Position numbers and translations under genes: made by a program
Assembly: GCF_900090245.1 (NCBI RefSeq)
Contig: NZ_FMDN01000007.1
Span: 1 to 64,000, forward strand
Length of the DNA: 64,000 nucleotides
From: Micromonospora halophytica
Lineage (GTDB): Bacteria; Actinomycetota; Actinomycetes; Mycobacteriales; Micromonosporaceae
Reading direction: 5' to 3'
The notes under the pieces: generated by a model
What the model saw: the letters and a program-made list of their open reading frames with translations, nothing else
What the model was told of the DNA's origin: nothing
Database searches by the model: none
Shown: one piece after another, positions 6,855 through 18,248 of the stretch
Numbering within the stretch: position 1 is the stretch's first letter
How the letters are laid out: every line of letters starts with the position of its first letter

Positions 6855-8018
6855 GTGCTGTTCCAGGGCTGGGGGGAGTCCGTCGACGAGCGGTGGCCCG
6901 ACGTGGCCGTCGTCGCCGACCACGTCGGGGTCGACCATCTGGTGGTCACCCGGCACGCGCTGGTCCGGCAGGTCCTCGCCGACCCGGTGACCTGGCGGCC
7001 CGACAACGCCCTGGACGCGGTGACCCCGCTTCCGGTGGCGGCGCTGCGGGTGCTCGCCGGGCACCGGTTCCGGCTGCCGCCGACCCTGGCCAACAACTCC
7101 TCGGCCAGCCACCCGGCGATCCGGACCGTCGTCGCCGAGGCGTTGCACCCCACCCGGGTGGCCGCCCAGCAGCCCTGGCTGACCGGCCTGGTCCGGCAGC
7201 GGGTGGCCCGGCTCGCCGCCGCCCTCGACGCCGGGGAGCCGGTCGACCTGTACGCCGAACTCGCCGCCGACCTGCCGCTGCTGGTGCTGGCCCGGCTCGT
7301 CGAACTGCCGGACGCCCCGGTCGAGGCGGTGAAGGACTTCGCCCGGGCCGCGCTGGAGCTGTTCTGGGCCCCACTGGACACCGACCGGCAGCTCGCCCTC
7401 GCCGCCGAGGTGGGGCGCTTCCACACGGTGCTGCGCGACTTCGCCGCCACCGGGGGTGGCCTGGCCGCCACGCTGCGCGCCGACGGGCACTCCCCCGACG
7501 TGGTCGTCGGCGCCCTGTTCTTCCTGCTGGTGGCCGGCCAGGAGACCACCTCGCAGTTCCTCACCCTGCTGCTGCACCGGCTCACCGCCGAGCCGGCGGT
7601 CCGCGCCGGGCTGCGGGCCGGCACGGTGGCGGTCGCCGACGTGGTCGAGGAAGGGCTGCGGCTGGAGCCGCCGATCGTGACCTGGCGGCGGGTGGCCGCG
7701 GTGGACGCCACGCTGGGCGGGACGGCGGTGGCGGCGGGAACCAGTGTGGTGCTCTGGCTGGCCCGCGCCGGACGCGACCCCGACGTGGTCGCCACGCCGG
7801 GACGGTTCCTGCCCGGGCAACGCGGGTCGCGCCGGCACCTGGCCTTCGGGGCCGGGGCGCACCGCTGCGTGGGCGCGCACCTGGCCCGGATGGAGGCGGC
7901 GGTCGTGGTGACCGAGGCGGCGACGCTGCTCGACGGGGTGCGGGTGGCCCGCCCGCCCTGGTGCCCGGACAACCTCACCTTCCGGATGCCGGACTCGTTC
8001 GTCGTCCGCCGGGGCTGA
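6855..8018 (+). CDS. Cytochrome P450
   Basis: Soluble bacterial P450 monooxygenase of 387 aa. I-helix oxygen-activation motif AGQETT at 227-232, K-helix ExxR within EEGLRLEPP near 266, and haem loop FGAGAHRCVGAHLARME with the iron-ligand Cys338. Its partners, ferredoxin and reductase, are not encoded nearby. It converges on bioD. Some bacteria use a P450 (BioI) to cut fatty acyl chains for biotin, so a biotin role is conceivable, but sequence alone does not show it. The GTG at 6855 is preceded by TAGCGT (6843-6848) at leaderless spacing, so it may have its own promoter overlapping the previous stop codon. Confidence 0.92.
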   Translation: MLFQGWGESVDERWPDVAVVADHVGVDHLVVTRHALVRQVLADPVTWRPDNALDAVTPLPVAALRVLAGHRFRLPPTLANNSSASHPAIRTVVAEALHPTRVAAQQPWLTGLVRQRVARLAAALDAGEPVDLYAELAADLPLLVLARLVELPDAPVEAVKDFARAALELFWAPLDTDRQLALAAEVGRFHTVLRDFAATGGGLAATLRADGHSPDVVVGALFFLLVAGQETTSQFLTLLLHRLTAEPAVRAGLRAGTVAVADVVEEGLRLEPPIVTWRRVAAVDATLGGTAVAAGTSVVLWLARAGRDPDVVATPGRFLPGQRGSRRHLAFGAGAHRCVGAHLARMEAAVVVTEAATLLDGVRVARPPWCPDNLTFRMPDSFVVRRG

Positions 8019-8099
8019 CCGTCGAGCGCACCCACGGCGAGGTCCGGGTGCGCACCCGACGCCTGTGCCGACCCGGACACCGGCACGAAGGTCAGGTGC

Positions 8100-8828
8100 T
8101 CAGCCGGCGTCCTCGGCCCAGGCACGCCAGTCGTCGAGCACGCCGTACAGGGCCGGGGTGAGCCAGCCGGGCGCGGAGCGGCGGAACACCCCCGGGTCGA
8201 TCGCCCCGGCGCCGGCCGGCAGCGCGCCGAGCAGATTCGGCACCAGCTCGGTCAGGTTGGCCCAGTGCACCAGCTCCGGCTCCGCCGGCCAGGCGCCGAT
8301 CACCACCCCGGCGGGGATCGCCCGGCGTTCCAGCGCCTCCAGGGTGAGCGCGGTGTGGTTGAGGGTGCCGAGGCCGGCGCGGACCACCACCACGGCCGGG
8401 GCGCCGAGGGAGACGGCCAGGTCGGCGACGGTCCACGGTTCGCCGGAGGGGCGCAGTCCCATCGGCACGAGCAGCCCGCCGGCCCCCTCGACCAGAACCA
8501 GGTCGTGCTTGTCGACCTCGGCGCGGATCGCGTCGACGGCGGTGTAGAGCTCCAGCGGCTCCAGCTCGGCGACCCGGGCCGCGGCGAGCGGGGCGAGCGG
8601 GTCGGGGTAGCTGGCCAGGGTCCGCCCGGTGAACGGGGCGGCGAGCCGGGTCACCGAGTCGACGTCGCCGGGTTCCCCGGTGGCCGTACCCGTCTGACCC
8701 GGCTTGACGACCGCGACCCGCATGCCGGCGGCCTGGGCGGCCGCGGTGATCGCGGCCGTCACCACGGTCTTGCCGACCTCGGTGTCGGTGCCGGTGACCA
8801 GCACCGCTCCCTTCCACGGCGTGGTCAC
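8100..8828 (-). CDS. bioD: Dethiobiotin synthase BioD
   Basis: ATP-dependent carboxylation of 7,8-diaminononanoate to dethiobiotin, the penultimate step of biotin synthesis. 242 aa, normal size. P-loop GTDTEVGKT at residues 13-21; VVKPGQTG carries the conserved substrate Lys region; VEGAGGLLVPM is the second nucleotide-binding motif. GTG start at 8828. It lies 28 bases downstream of bioF on the same strand, so the two form an operon divergent from bioB. bioA is not in the window. Confidence 0.93.
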   Translation of the reverse strand: MTTPWKGAVLVTGTDTEVGKTVVTAAITAAAQAAGMRVAVVKPGQTGTATGEPGDVDSVTRLAAPFTGRTLASYPDPLAPLAAARVAELEPLELYTAVDAIRAEVDKHDLVLVEGAGGLLVPMGLRPSGEPWTVADLAVSLGAPAVVVVRAGLGTLNHTALTLEALERRAIPAGVVIGAWPAEPELVHWANLTELVPNLLGALPAGAGAIDPGVFRRSAPGWLTPALYGVLDDWRAWAEDAG

Positions 8829-8856
8829 CGCAGCACCTCCGCCCCAGCCGGCGCGC

Positions 8857-9993
8857 TCACGGCGCGCACTCCACGATCACGTCCAGCGCCCGCGCGAAGT
8901 CGGCCCGGCCGATCCCGGCGGAGATGGTCAGCCGCAGCCGGGAGCGGCTGTCCGGGGTGGACGGCGGGCGGAAGCAGCCGACCGCGACACCCCGGTCGCG
9001 GCAGTCGGCGGCCCAGGCGGTGGCGGCCTCAGGGCCGGGGGCGGTCACCGACACCACTGCCGCGTCCGGGGCGGAGACCGTCAGGCCGGCGGCGGTCAGC
9101 CGGCGGACCGCCAGCGCGGCCCGGTCGGCCAGCTCCGCACGCAGGTCGTCGCCGGCCCGGGCCAGCGCGACGGCGGCGCGTACGCCGGCGGCGACCGCAG
9201 GGGGCGGCGCGGTGTCGAAGATGAACGTCCGGCCCGTCTCGACCAGGTGCCGGACGAACTCGGCCGGACCGGCGACCACTCCACCCGCACCGCCGAGCGC
9301 CTTGGAGAGGGTGGCGGTGACCACCACGTCGGGTTCGCCGGCGAGACCGGCCGCGGCCACCCCGCCGGCTCCGTCCGGCCCGGTGACCCCGAGCGCGTGC
9401 GCGTCGTCGACCAGCAGCAGCGCGCCGTGCCGGCGGGCCACGGCGTGCAGGTCGGCCAGCGGGGCGAGGTCGCCGTCGACGGAGAAGACCGACTCGGTCA
9501 CCACCACGGCCGGGCGGCCGGGGGCGGCGGCGAGCGCGGCGGCCACCGCGTCGACGTCGGCGTGCGCGGTGACCACGGTCTCCGCGCCGGAGATCCGGCA
9601 GCCGTCGATCAGCGAGGCGTGGTTGTGGGCGTCGGAGACCAGCAGGGTACGCGGCTGCGTCAGGCCCCGGACGGCGGCGAGGTTGGCCAGGTAGCCGGAG
9701 GAGAAGACGAGCGCCCGGTCGACGCCGAGCCAGTCGGCGAGGGCGTCCTCCAGCGCGTGGTGGACGTCGGTGGAGCCGCGGACCAGCCGCGACCCGGTGG
9801 CCCCCAGCCCGTACGCGGCCAGCGCCCGCGCGGCGGCGGCGGTGACCTCGGGGTGGGTGGCCAGGCCGAGGTAGTCGTTGCCGGCGAGGTCGACCACGGC
9901 GTCGCCGGCGGCCCGGGGGCGCAGCGTGCGGGTCAGCCCGGCCTTGGCGCGCAGCCCGGCCCGACGGTCCAGCGCCGCCAACCAGTCCACCAC
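8857..9993 (-). CDS. bioF: 8-amino-7-oxononanoate synthase BioF
   Basis: PLP-dependent condensation of pimeloyl thioester with L-alanine, the first committed step of the biotin ring pathway. 378 aa. The alpha-oxoamine synthase core is complete: [10 protein letters not shown] near residue 39, SGYLANLA near 99, DAHNHASL near 121, [11 protein letters not shown] near 196 and the PLP lysine in TLSKALGG (Lys231). GTG start at 9993 with a purine-rich GGAGGGAGG stretch before it. It is transcribed with bioD, divergently from bioB across a roughly 197-base intergenic region in which I see no obvious BioQ or BirA palindrome. Confidence 0.93.
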   Translation of the reverse strand: MVDWLAALDRRAGLRAKAGLTRTLRPRAAGDAVVDLAGNDYLGLATHPEVTAAAARALAAYGLGATGSRLVRGSTDVHHALEDALADWLGVDRALVFSSGYLANLAAVRGLTQPRTLLVSDAHNHASLIDGCRISGAETVVTAHADVDAVAAALAAAPGRPAVVVTESVFSVDGDLAPLADLHAVARRHGALLLVDDAHALGVTGPDGAGGVAAAGLAGEPDVVVTATLSKALGGAGGVVAGPAEFVRHLVETGRTFIFDTAPPPAVAAGVRAAVALARAGDDLRAELADRAALAVRRLTAAGLTVSAPDAAVVSVTAPGPEAATAWAADCRDRGVAVGCFRPPSTPDSRSRLRLTISAGIGRADFARALDVIVECAP

Positions 9994-10177
9994 CGTCCCC
10001 GCCTCCCTCCGCCTGTGTCGCCGGCGTGCCGGGGATCGGCGCGCCGCCGGGCGAAATTACCACCCGGCCGGCGCCGCACGGCGTGGCGCGGCCCCACCGC
10101 ACCGGTGGCGGTACGGACCCCGCGGACGACCCGGGCACGGGCCCGACGTGGGCGTTCCCGGCCACCCGGGGGCCTTG

Positions 10178-10183
10178 TAGGGT
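10178..10183 (+). promoter_or_regulatory. -10 element for a leaderless bioB mRNA
   Basis: TAGGGT ends 7 bases before the ATG of bioB and no ribosome-binding site is present. In actinobacteria this spacing places transcription start at or next to the start codon. No convincing -35 is seen. Confidence 0.5.
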
Positions 10184-10190
10184 ACGAGCC

Positions 10191-11186
10191 ATGCCAGAGA
10201 TCCTCGACCAGGCCCGGACCCAGGTGCTGGAGAACGGCGTCGGTCTCGACGAGTCCGGTGTCCTCGCCGTGCTCAACCTGCCCGACGAGCACCTGCCCGC
10301 CGCCCTCCAGCTCGCCCACGAGGTGCGGATGCGGTGGTGCGGCCCGGAGGTCGAGGTGGAGGGCATCGTGTCGCTGAAGACCGGCGGCTGCCCGGAGGAC
10401 TGCCACTTCTGCTCGCAGTCGGGGCTGTTCACCTCCCCGGTCCGCTCGGTCTGGCTGGACATCCCCTCGCTGGTCGAGGCGGCGAAGCAGACCGCGAAGA
10501 CCGGGGCGACGGAGTTCTGCATCGTGGCCGCCGTGCGTGGCCCGGACGCCCGGCTGATGAAGCAGATGCGCGAGGGTGTCGCCGCCATCAGGGCCGAGGT
10601 CGACATCCAGGTCGCCGCCTCGCTGGGCATGCTCAGCCAGGAGCAGGTCGACGAGCTGGTCGACATGGGCGTGCACCGGTACAACCACAACCTGGAGACC
10701 TGCCGCTCCTACTTCCCCAACGTGGTCACCACGCACTCCTGGGAGGAGCGCTGGGAGACGCTGCGGATGGTCCGCGAGTCCGGCATGGAGGTCTGCTGCG
10801 GCGGCATCCTCGGCCTGGGCGAGTCGGTGGAGCAGCGCGCCGAGTTCGCCGCGCAGCTCGCCGAACTGGACCCGCACGAGGTGCCGCTGAACTTCCTCAA
10901 CCCGCGGCCGGGCACCCCGCTCGGCGACCGTCCGGTGGTGGAGGGCAAGGACGCGCTGCGCGCCATCGCCGCGTTCCGGCTGGCCATGCCGCGCACCATT
11001 CTCCGGTACGCGGGCGGCCGCGAGATCACCCTCGGTGACCTGGGCACCCGCGACGGTCTGCTCGGCGGCATCAACGCGGTGATCGTCGGCAACTACCTGA
11101 CCACCCTGGGCCGACCGGCGACGGCGGACCTCGACCTGCTCGAGGACCTGAAAATGCCGGTGAAGGCGCTGTCGGAGACCCTGTGA
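10191..11186 (+). CDS. bioB: Biotin synthase BioB
   Basis: Radical-SAM enzyme that inserts sulfur into dethiobiotin to make biotin. 331 aa. The 4Fe-4S motif CPEDCHFC (Cys67, 71, 74) binds SAM; later motifs [23 protein letters not shown] and [13 protein letters not shown] are characteristic of BioB and include ligands of the second cluster. ATG at 10191 is chosen because the family starts here and a -10 element lies just upstream; the frame stays open further left without coding character. bsaP follows after 7 bases, giving a bioB-bsaP operon. Confidence 0.96.
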   Translation: MPEILDQARTQVLENGVGLDESGVLAVLNLPDEHLPAALQLAHEVRMRWCGPEVEVEGIVSLKTGGCPEDCHFCSQSGLFTSPVRSVWLDIPSLVEAAKQTAKTGATEFCIVAAVRGPDARLMKQMREGVAAIRAEVDIQVAASLGMLSQEQVDELVDMGVHRYNHNLETCRSYFPNVVTTHSWEERWETLRMVRESGMEVCCGGILGLGESVEQRAEFAAQLAELDPHEVPLNFLNPRPGTPLGDRPVVEGKDALRAIAAFRLAMPRTILRYAGGREITLGDLGTRDGLLGGINAVIVGNYLTTLGRPATADLDLLEDLKMPVKALSETL

Positions 11187-11193
11187 GGCGACG

Positions 11194-11427
11194 GTGACCG
11201 AGCTTGCCGAGCCCGTGCGGCCGACCGACCGCGCCGGTGCCACGGCCCCGCCCTGGTGCGACCGGTGCGGCGGGGAGTCGGCGACCGGCGGGCACGCGGC
11301 GTGCGCGGCGGCCCGCGTCCTGGAGCCGCCGCGCTACTGTGCGCACTGCCGCCGCCGGATGAAGGTGCAGGTGCTGCCGGTCGGCTGGTCGGCGGCCTGC
11401 GTCGAGCACGGCGAGATCCGGGGCTGA
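11194..11427 (+). CDS. bsaP: Biotin synthase auxiliary protein BsaP
   Basis: 77-aa Cys-rich protein encoded 7 bases after bioB. Cysteines occur in two CxxC pairs, CDRC (22-25) and CAHC (49-52), plus Cys37 and Cys69. The C-terminal core has [15 protein letters not shown], then GW, then VEHG. This pattern matches BsaP, reported in mycobacteria as needed for BioB activity, probably by handling its iron-sulfur cluster. GTG start at 11194. The position directly behind bioB is the strongest support. Confidence 0.85.
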   Translation: MTELAEPVRPTDRAGATAPPWCDRCGGESATGGHAACAAARVLEPPRYCAHCRRRMKVQVLPVGWSAACVEHGEIRG

Positions 11428-11431
11428 GCAG

Positions 11432-11938
11432 GTGCTGCGGGGGCGGTCGGTGACGCTGCGTCCGGTGACGGACGCGGACGTGCCCACCCTCGCGGCCATC
11501 CGGGCCACCCCGGAGGTCCGCCGGTGGTGGCGCGGCGGTGACGACCTGGTCGGCGCGGTCCGCGCCGACCTGGCCGACGCCGACCTGACCGTGTACGCAA
11601 TCGAACACGACGGCCGGGTGGTCGGCGCGATCCAGTGGTACGCCGAGACCGACCCCGACTACCGGCACGCCGGGTTGGACGTCTTCCTCGACCCGCAGGT
11701 ACGCGGGGCGGGCCTGGGCGGGGACGCGATCCGCACCCTGGCCCGCCACCTGTTCGACGACCACGGGCACCACCGGCTCGTCATCGATCCGGCGGCGGCG
11801 AACACCGCCGCGATCCGGGCGTACGCGAAGGTCGGCTTCCGCCCGGTCGGGGTGATGCGCCGCTACGAGCGGGCCGAGGACGGCACCTGGCACGACGCCC
11901 TGCTGATGGACCTGCTCGCCGGCGACCTCGCGGACTGA
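11432..11938 (+). CDS. GNAT acetyltransferase, AAC(6')/RimJ-like
   Basis: 168 aa; acetyl-CoA-dependent N-acetyltransferase. N-terminal VTLRPVTDADVPTLAAI is the usual GNAT start; the acetyl-CoA loop is VRGAGLGGDAIRTLARHLF near residue 90; NTAAIRAYAKVGFRPVG and the C-terminal YERAEDGTWHDALLMDLL match the AAC(6')-Ib-like branch. Substrate unknown; chromosomal members of this branch often act on small amines or proteins rather than aminoglycosides. GTG start at 11432, 4 bases after bsaP, so it is probably in the bioB operon. Confidence 0.85.
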   Translation: MLRGRSVTLRPVTDADVPTLAAIRATPEVRRWWRGGDDLVGAVRADLADADLTVYAIEHDGRVVGAIQWYAETDPDYRHAGLDVFLDPQVRGAGLGGDAIRTLARHLFDDHGHHRLVIDPAAANTAAIRAYAKVGFRPVGVMRRYERAEDGTWHDALLMDLLAGDLAD

Positions 11939-11959
11939 CCGGGCTGCGGTGACCGCCCC

Positions 11960-12031
11960 GGTGCCGGTGGGCGGCCCGGTGCCAGTGGGCGGGACGGTGC
12001 CGGTGGGCGGGACGGTGCCGGTGGGCGGGAC
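11960..12031. repeat. 18-bp tandem repeat, four copies
   Basis: Four consecutive 18-base units, 11960-11977, 11978-11995, 11996-12013 and 12014-12031. Units 3 and 4 are identical (GGTGCCGGTGGGCGGGAC); units 1 and 2 differ by two and one bases. The array lies between the converging GNAT and DUF488 genes and codes for nothing convincing. Confidence 0.9.
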
Positions 12032-12124
12032 AGGGTCAGCCGGCGTCGGCTGCGGCCCGGGCGGCGACGCACCGGGTGGCCTGGCCCCGCCCCGGAGCTG
12101 AACCGCCGGTGGGCCGGGTACGTG

Positions 12125-12655
12125 TCAGCCGTCCCAGTGCACGGTGGCGTCGGGGCCGCGACGGGCCCCGTCGGCCGGGCGGTGCGGGACGGTCCGGCCG
12201 TCCGGCATCAGGTGCCGCACCGGCACGTCGTGGCCGAGCACCGCGACGTCGGCGATCAGCCGGCGGTGGCAGCGCCACCAGACGCTCTCGCTGCACATCA
12301 CCGCTGTGGTCCGGGTGCCCGCGTCGGCCAGGACGTCGTCCAGCGCCGCGCTGAAGTCGGGGGTGCGGGTGTACGCCGCGTACGCCCGGAACGCCGGGAC
12401 CGTCCACCAGGTGTCCGGCTCCGGGGTGCCGGCCGGGGTGTGCCGGCGGCCGCCGAGCCGAGGCTCCCAGCGGTAGTCGACGCCCCGTTCCGGCAGCCAG
12501 CGTTCGAGGGCCTCCCGTCGCACGTCGGGGTTGGTCCGGCTGGCCGGGTACCGCCGGACGTCGACGACCAGCGCGACCCCGGCCCCGGTCAGCAGTTCCC
12601 CCAGCCGTTCCCGGTCGGCCGCCCCGTGCCCCACCGTCAGCAACGTTCGCGTCAC
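12125..12655 (-). CDS. DUF488 family protein
   Basis: 176 aa. Begins TLLTVGHGAADRERLGELL, then VVDVRRYPASRTNPDV, HTPAGTP and the signature VMCSESVWWRCHRRLIADV near residue 130. These are the hallmarks of DUF488, whose function is unknown (the conserved Cys and Arg suggest a catalytic or metal-binding pocket). GTG start at 12655; there is no good ribosome-binding site. It diverges from the AbiEi-like gene, with palindromic repeat A between them. Confidence 0.88.
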   Translation of the reverse strand: MTRTLLTVGHGAADRERLGELLTGAGVALVVDVRRYPASRTNPDVRREALERWLPERGVDYRWEPRLGGRRHTPAGTPEPDTWWTVPAFRAYAAYTRTPDFSAALDDVLADAGTRTTAVMCSESVWWRCHRRLIADVAVLGHDVPVRHLMPDGRTVPHRPADGARRGPDATVHWDG

Positions 12656-12672
12656 GCGTTCAGCATGCCCCG

Positions 12673-12719
12673 GATCTTGGACAGTTACCGTTCCATGCGA
12701 ACGACAACTGTCCAAGATC
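12673..12719. repeat. Palindromic repeat, copy A (47 bp)
   Basis: Outer arms GATCTTGGACAGTT (12673-12686) and AACTGTCCAAGATC (12706-12719) pair perfectly, and an inner pair CGTTC/GAACG is nested inside. Copy B at 13728-13776 shares the core ATCTTGGACAGTT...AACTGTCCAAGAT and most of the inner part. Together they bracket the gene at 12752-13729. I read them as one dispersed REP/MITE-like palindrome family. Confidence 0.9.
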
Positions 12720-12751
12720 TGCGGTCGACGGGGCAGCGCGCGGGGGGTGCT

Positions 12752-13729
12752 ATGGGCACACTGGGGCGGGTGTTGCCCGCGCTTCCCGCCGACAGGGCGG
12801 ATGCCCTGGACTGGCTGGTGTTCGAACAGTCCGGTGTCGTGACCACCGCCCAGGCCACCCGCCTGCTTACCGCAGGGGTCGTCCGAGGGTTGGTCCGGTC
12901 CGGACGATGGCGGTCGGTCTGCCGTGGCATCCTGCTCACCGGCAACGGCCGGCTCACCAGGGACCAGCAGTTGTGGGTCGCCGTGCTGGCCGCGGGTCGG
13001 GGCGCGGTCCTGGCCGGGGCGACGGCGGCGGCCGAGGCTGGGGTACGAGGGCTGCGCCTGGCTCCGCTGCACGTGCTGGTGCCGGCGGCCCGACGAGCGG
13101 CGCGGACGGTGCTGCGCAACCTCCCGATCGACATGGCGGCGGTGCTCGTGCACCGCACGGCCGTGCTGCCGCAGTCGCACCTGCAACTGGCCCGGCCACC
13201 TCGCACCACGACCGCCCGTGCGTTGGTGGACGCGGCGGGCTGGGCCCGCGACGTCGACGAGGCGCAGACGCTGCTCGCTGCGGGCTGCCAGCAGCGCCGG
13301 GTGACGCCCGAGGAAATCCGGGCGGTGGTCGACGCGCTGCCCCGCGCACCCCGCCGGGCGCTGATCCGACAGACCGTGGCGGACATCGCCGGTGGGGCGG
13401 AGGCGCTGTCCGAGATCAACTTCGTCCGGCTGTGCCGACGGCACGGCCTGCCTCTGCCGGACCTGCAACACCGGCGGGCCGACGCCGCCGGTCGGGTCCG
13501 CTGGCTGGACGCGTACTGGCGGGAGTGGGGTGTGCACGTGGAGATCGACGGGTCGCACCACATGGACGTGCGGCACTGGGCGGCGGACATGCGTCGGCAG
13601 AACGACATCTGGACCACCGGGGACCGCATCCTGCGCTTCCCCGCCTGGCTGGTCCGCGCCCGCCCGCACGAGGTCGTCGCCACCCTCCACCGCGCCCTCA
13701 CCGCAGCCGGCTGGCGCCCCCAGGAATGA
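12752..13729 (+). CDS. AbiEi-like winged-helix protein with DUF559/Vsr-like nuclease domain
   Basis: 325 aa. Residues about 15-65 resemble the AbiEi-type N-terminal helix-turn-helix (DWLVFEQSGVVTTAQATRLL, then GRWRSVCRGILL). The middle is Arg/Ala-rich. Residues about 215-320 look like the DUF559/Vsr endonuclease fold: conserved Glu221, WLDAYW with Asp253, VHVEIDGSHH with Glu264, and GDRILRFPAW. No AbiEii nucleotidyltransferase toxin gene is adjacent, so it is not a standard AbiE pair. ATG at 12752 follows a G-rich ribosome-binding site; earlier in-frame starts lie within palindrome A. The stop codon is inside palindrome B. Such orphan proteins are common in actinobacteria and their role is unknown. 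Confidence 0.72.
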   Translation: MGTLGRVLPALPADRADALDWLVFEQSGVVTTAQATRLLTAGVVRGLVRSGRWRSVCRGILLTGNGRLTRDQQLWVAVLAAGRGAVLAGATAAAEAGVRGLRLAPLHVLVPAARRAARTVLRNLPIDMAAVLVHRTAVLPQSHLQLARPPRTTTARALVDAAGWARDVDEAQTLLAAGCQQRRVTPEEIRAVVDALPRAPRRALIRQTVADIAGGAEALSEINFVRLCRRHGLPLPDLQHRRADAAGRVRWLDAYWREWGVHVEIDGSHHMDVRHWAADMRRQNDIWTTGDRILRFPAWLVRARPHEVVATLHRALTAAGWRPQE

Positions 13730-13776
13730 ATCTTGGACAGTTGCCGTCCGGTGCGAACGGCAACTGTCCAAGATTC
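13728..13776. repeat. Palindromic repeat, copy B (49 bp)
   Basis: Perfect 20-bp arms at 13728-13747 and 13757-13776 with a 9-base loop; core ATCTTGGACAGTT as in copy A. It begins inside the TGA stop codon of the AbiEi-like gene and ends 10 bases before the stop of the convergent cellulase gene, so it may also terminate both transcripts. Confidence 0.92.
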
Positions 13777-13786
13777 CGGGGACGGA

Positions 13787-16894
<3,108 letters not shown>

Positions 16895-17107
16895 TCACCG
16901 GTTTGTGAAGGCCGCAGCACGCCGGACGCAGCGTCGGATGCGCCGTAGGTGTTACAGCGACACGCCGTCCACAGCGTCTCGACCGACCGGATTCTCGGAA
17001 TGTCTCCGGCACGTCGTCCCAGCTCAGGCCGATCGTCCGATGCCGCAGGCGACTGCCACTCGTGAGATCATGTGCCGTCCCCTCTACCGATCTCGGAGGA
17101 TTTCCTC

Positions 17108-17842
17108 ATGCCACAGCGTCGGCACGTGGCGCGCGCGGCCTTCAGCGCGGCTGCCGCCACGGCCTGCCTCGCCCTCGCCACCCCGGCTTGGGCGTCGAGC
17201 ACCATCCCGCTGCACACCGACCACAAGGGTTCGACGGCGGCGGACTTCCCCACCCAGATCTGCGGTGACGAGCGCTTCGAAGGCCGCGCCGCCAACCAGG
17301 ACGGCTGGCACTTCGTACTGCCCGGCGGCAAGGAGTCCGGCAGCTTCGAGACGCTCACCCTGACCTACACCGACGGCATCACCGAGGTCGAGATCAAGGT
17401 TCCGGACGCCTCGGACGCCTACCCCGACTTCCTCTACTCCGCCGGCGGCCAGGACTCGCGCGTCATCCACGCCTACGTCTTCACCCCGGCGGGCTGGACC
17501 CTGGTCGACGGCAGCGCCATGATCAGCGGCGAGGCGGAGAAGTTCAACCTGAGCCACACCTGCCCCGGCACCCCGTCGCAGAGCCCGAGCCCGACGCCGT
17601 CGACCACCGCGTCGCCGAGCCCGTCGACCTCGACCTCCCCCACCCCCGGCGAGTCGAACACCCCGAGCGAGTCGACCTCCCCGTCCGCGAGCACCGGCGG
17701 TTCCGGCGGCAGCGACGGCGAGCTGCCGCTGACCGGCGTGGCAACCACGGGCATCGCCGTGACCGGCCTCGTGCTGATCGGTGGCGGTGTCGCGCTGACC
17801 GCGCTGCGGCGTCGTCGCGACCGGATCACCTTCACCAGCTGA
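17108..17842 (+). CDS. LPXTG-like wall-anchored surface protein
   Basis: 244 aa. Signal peptide 1-29 (ending TPAWA), a roughly 120-residue extracellular beta-rich domain with two cysteines (Cys52, Cys152), a Ser/Pro/Thr-rich stalk (about 155-200), then the sortase-type signal LPLTG at 206-210, a membrane helix (GIAVTGLVLIGGGVALTAL) and the basic tail RRRRDR. ATG at 17108 with GGAGGA 8 bases upstream. The domain is not recognised beyond being common in actinobacterial surface proteins. A strong hairpin follows. Confidence 0.88.
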   Translation: MPQRRHVARAAFSAAAATACLALATPAWASSTIPLHTDHKGSTAADFPTQICGDERFEGRAANQDGWHFVLPGGKESGSFETLTLTYTDGITEVEIKVPDASDAYPDFLYSAGGQDSRVIHAYVFTPAGWTLVDGSAMISGEAEKFNLSHTCPGTPSQSPSPTPSTTASPSPSTSTSPTPGESNTPSESTSPSASTGGSGGSDGELPLTGVATTGIAVTGLVLIGGGVALTALRRRRDRITFTS

Positions 17843-17859
17843 CCGCACACCGCGACACC

Positions 17860-17894
17860 ACCGGCCGTCGGAGCATCCCGCTCCGGCGGCCGGT
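17860..17894 (+). terminator. 15-bp hairpin after the surface-protein gene
   Basis: ACCGGCCGTCGGAGC (17860-17874) pairs with GCTCCGGCGGCCGGT (17880-17894) with one G-U wobble and loop ATCCC. It starts 18 bases after the stop codon. Confidence 0.75.
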
Positions 17895-18151
17895 TCGCGT
17901 TCCGCGGCGGTCGGGACGGTGGGCCCCACCCGCCCTCGCCGAACCCTTCCGTCGAGGACGCACGTCACCGACCGGACGACCCCCGGTGCCGTACTGACCG
18001 GTAACCCTCGCCGACGACAAGCAGGCATTCATCACACCATCGACGATCCTCGATTGCTGATGGGCGTATGCGCAGCTCAGCACTCCTGCGCCAGGCTCAA
18101 CAAACGGCGCAATGGACGGTAGAGAGCACCATTCGCGTCCTGACATACGAA

Positions 18152-18191
18152 CGTACTGTTGCCGCCCCGTTCAGCCGCGCGCGACAGTACG
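18152..18191 (+). promoter_or_regulatory. Inverted repeat in the leader of the aldehyde dehydrogenase gene
   Basis: CGTACTGT (18152-18159) and ACAGTACG (18184-18191) form an 8-bp inverted repeat 24 bases apart, about 60 bases before the start codon. It could be an operator or an mRNA hairpin. The stretch 17895-18151 is relatively AT-rich and probably holds the promoter, but I see no gene or clear hexamers. Confidence 0.35.
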
Positions 18192-18248
18192 CCACACCAG
18201 CGGTGCCATCGACGCCGCCGCTTTCCCCGGTCGACTGAGGAGAACGCG

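Noticed and set aside
9994..10190. BioQ/BirA operator or biotin riboswitch between bioF and bioB
   Set aside because: I searched by eye for a suitable palindrome and found none; only a -10 for bioB is visible.
11960..12031. CRISPR array
   Set aside because: Units are contiguous without spacers and only 18 bp; no cas genes.
12752..13729. Complete AbiE toxin-antitoxin system
   Set aside because: No AbiEii-type nucleotidyltransferase gene is adjacent; the protein carries a nuclease-like C-terminus instead.
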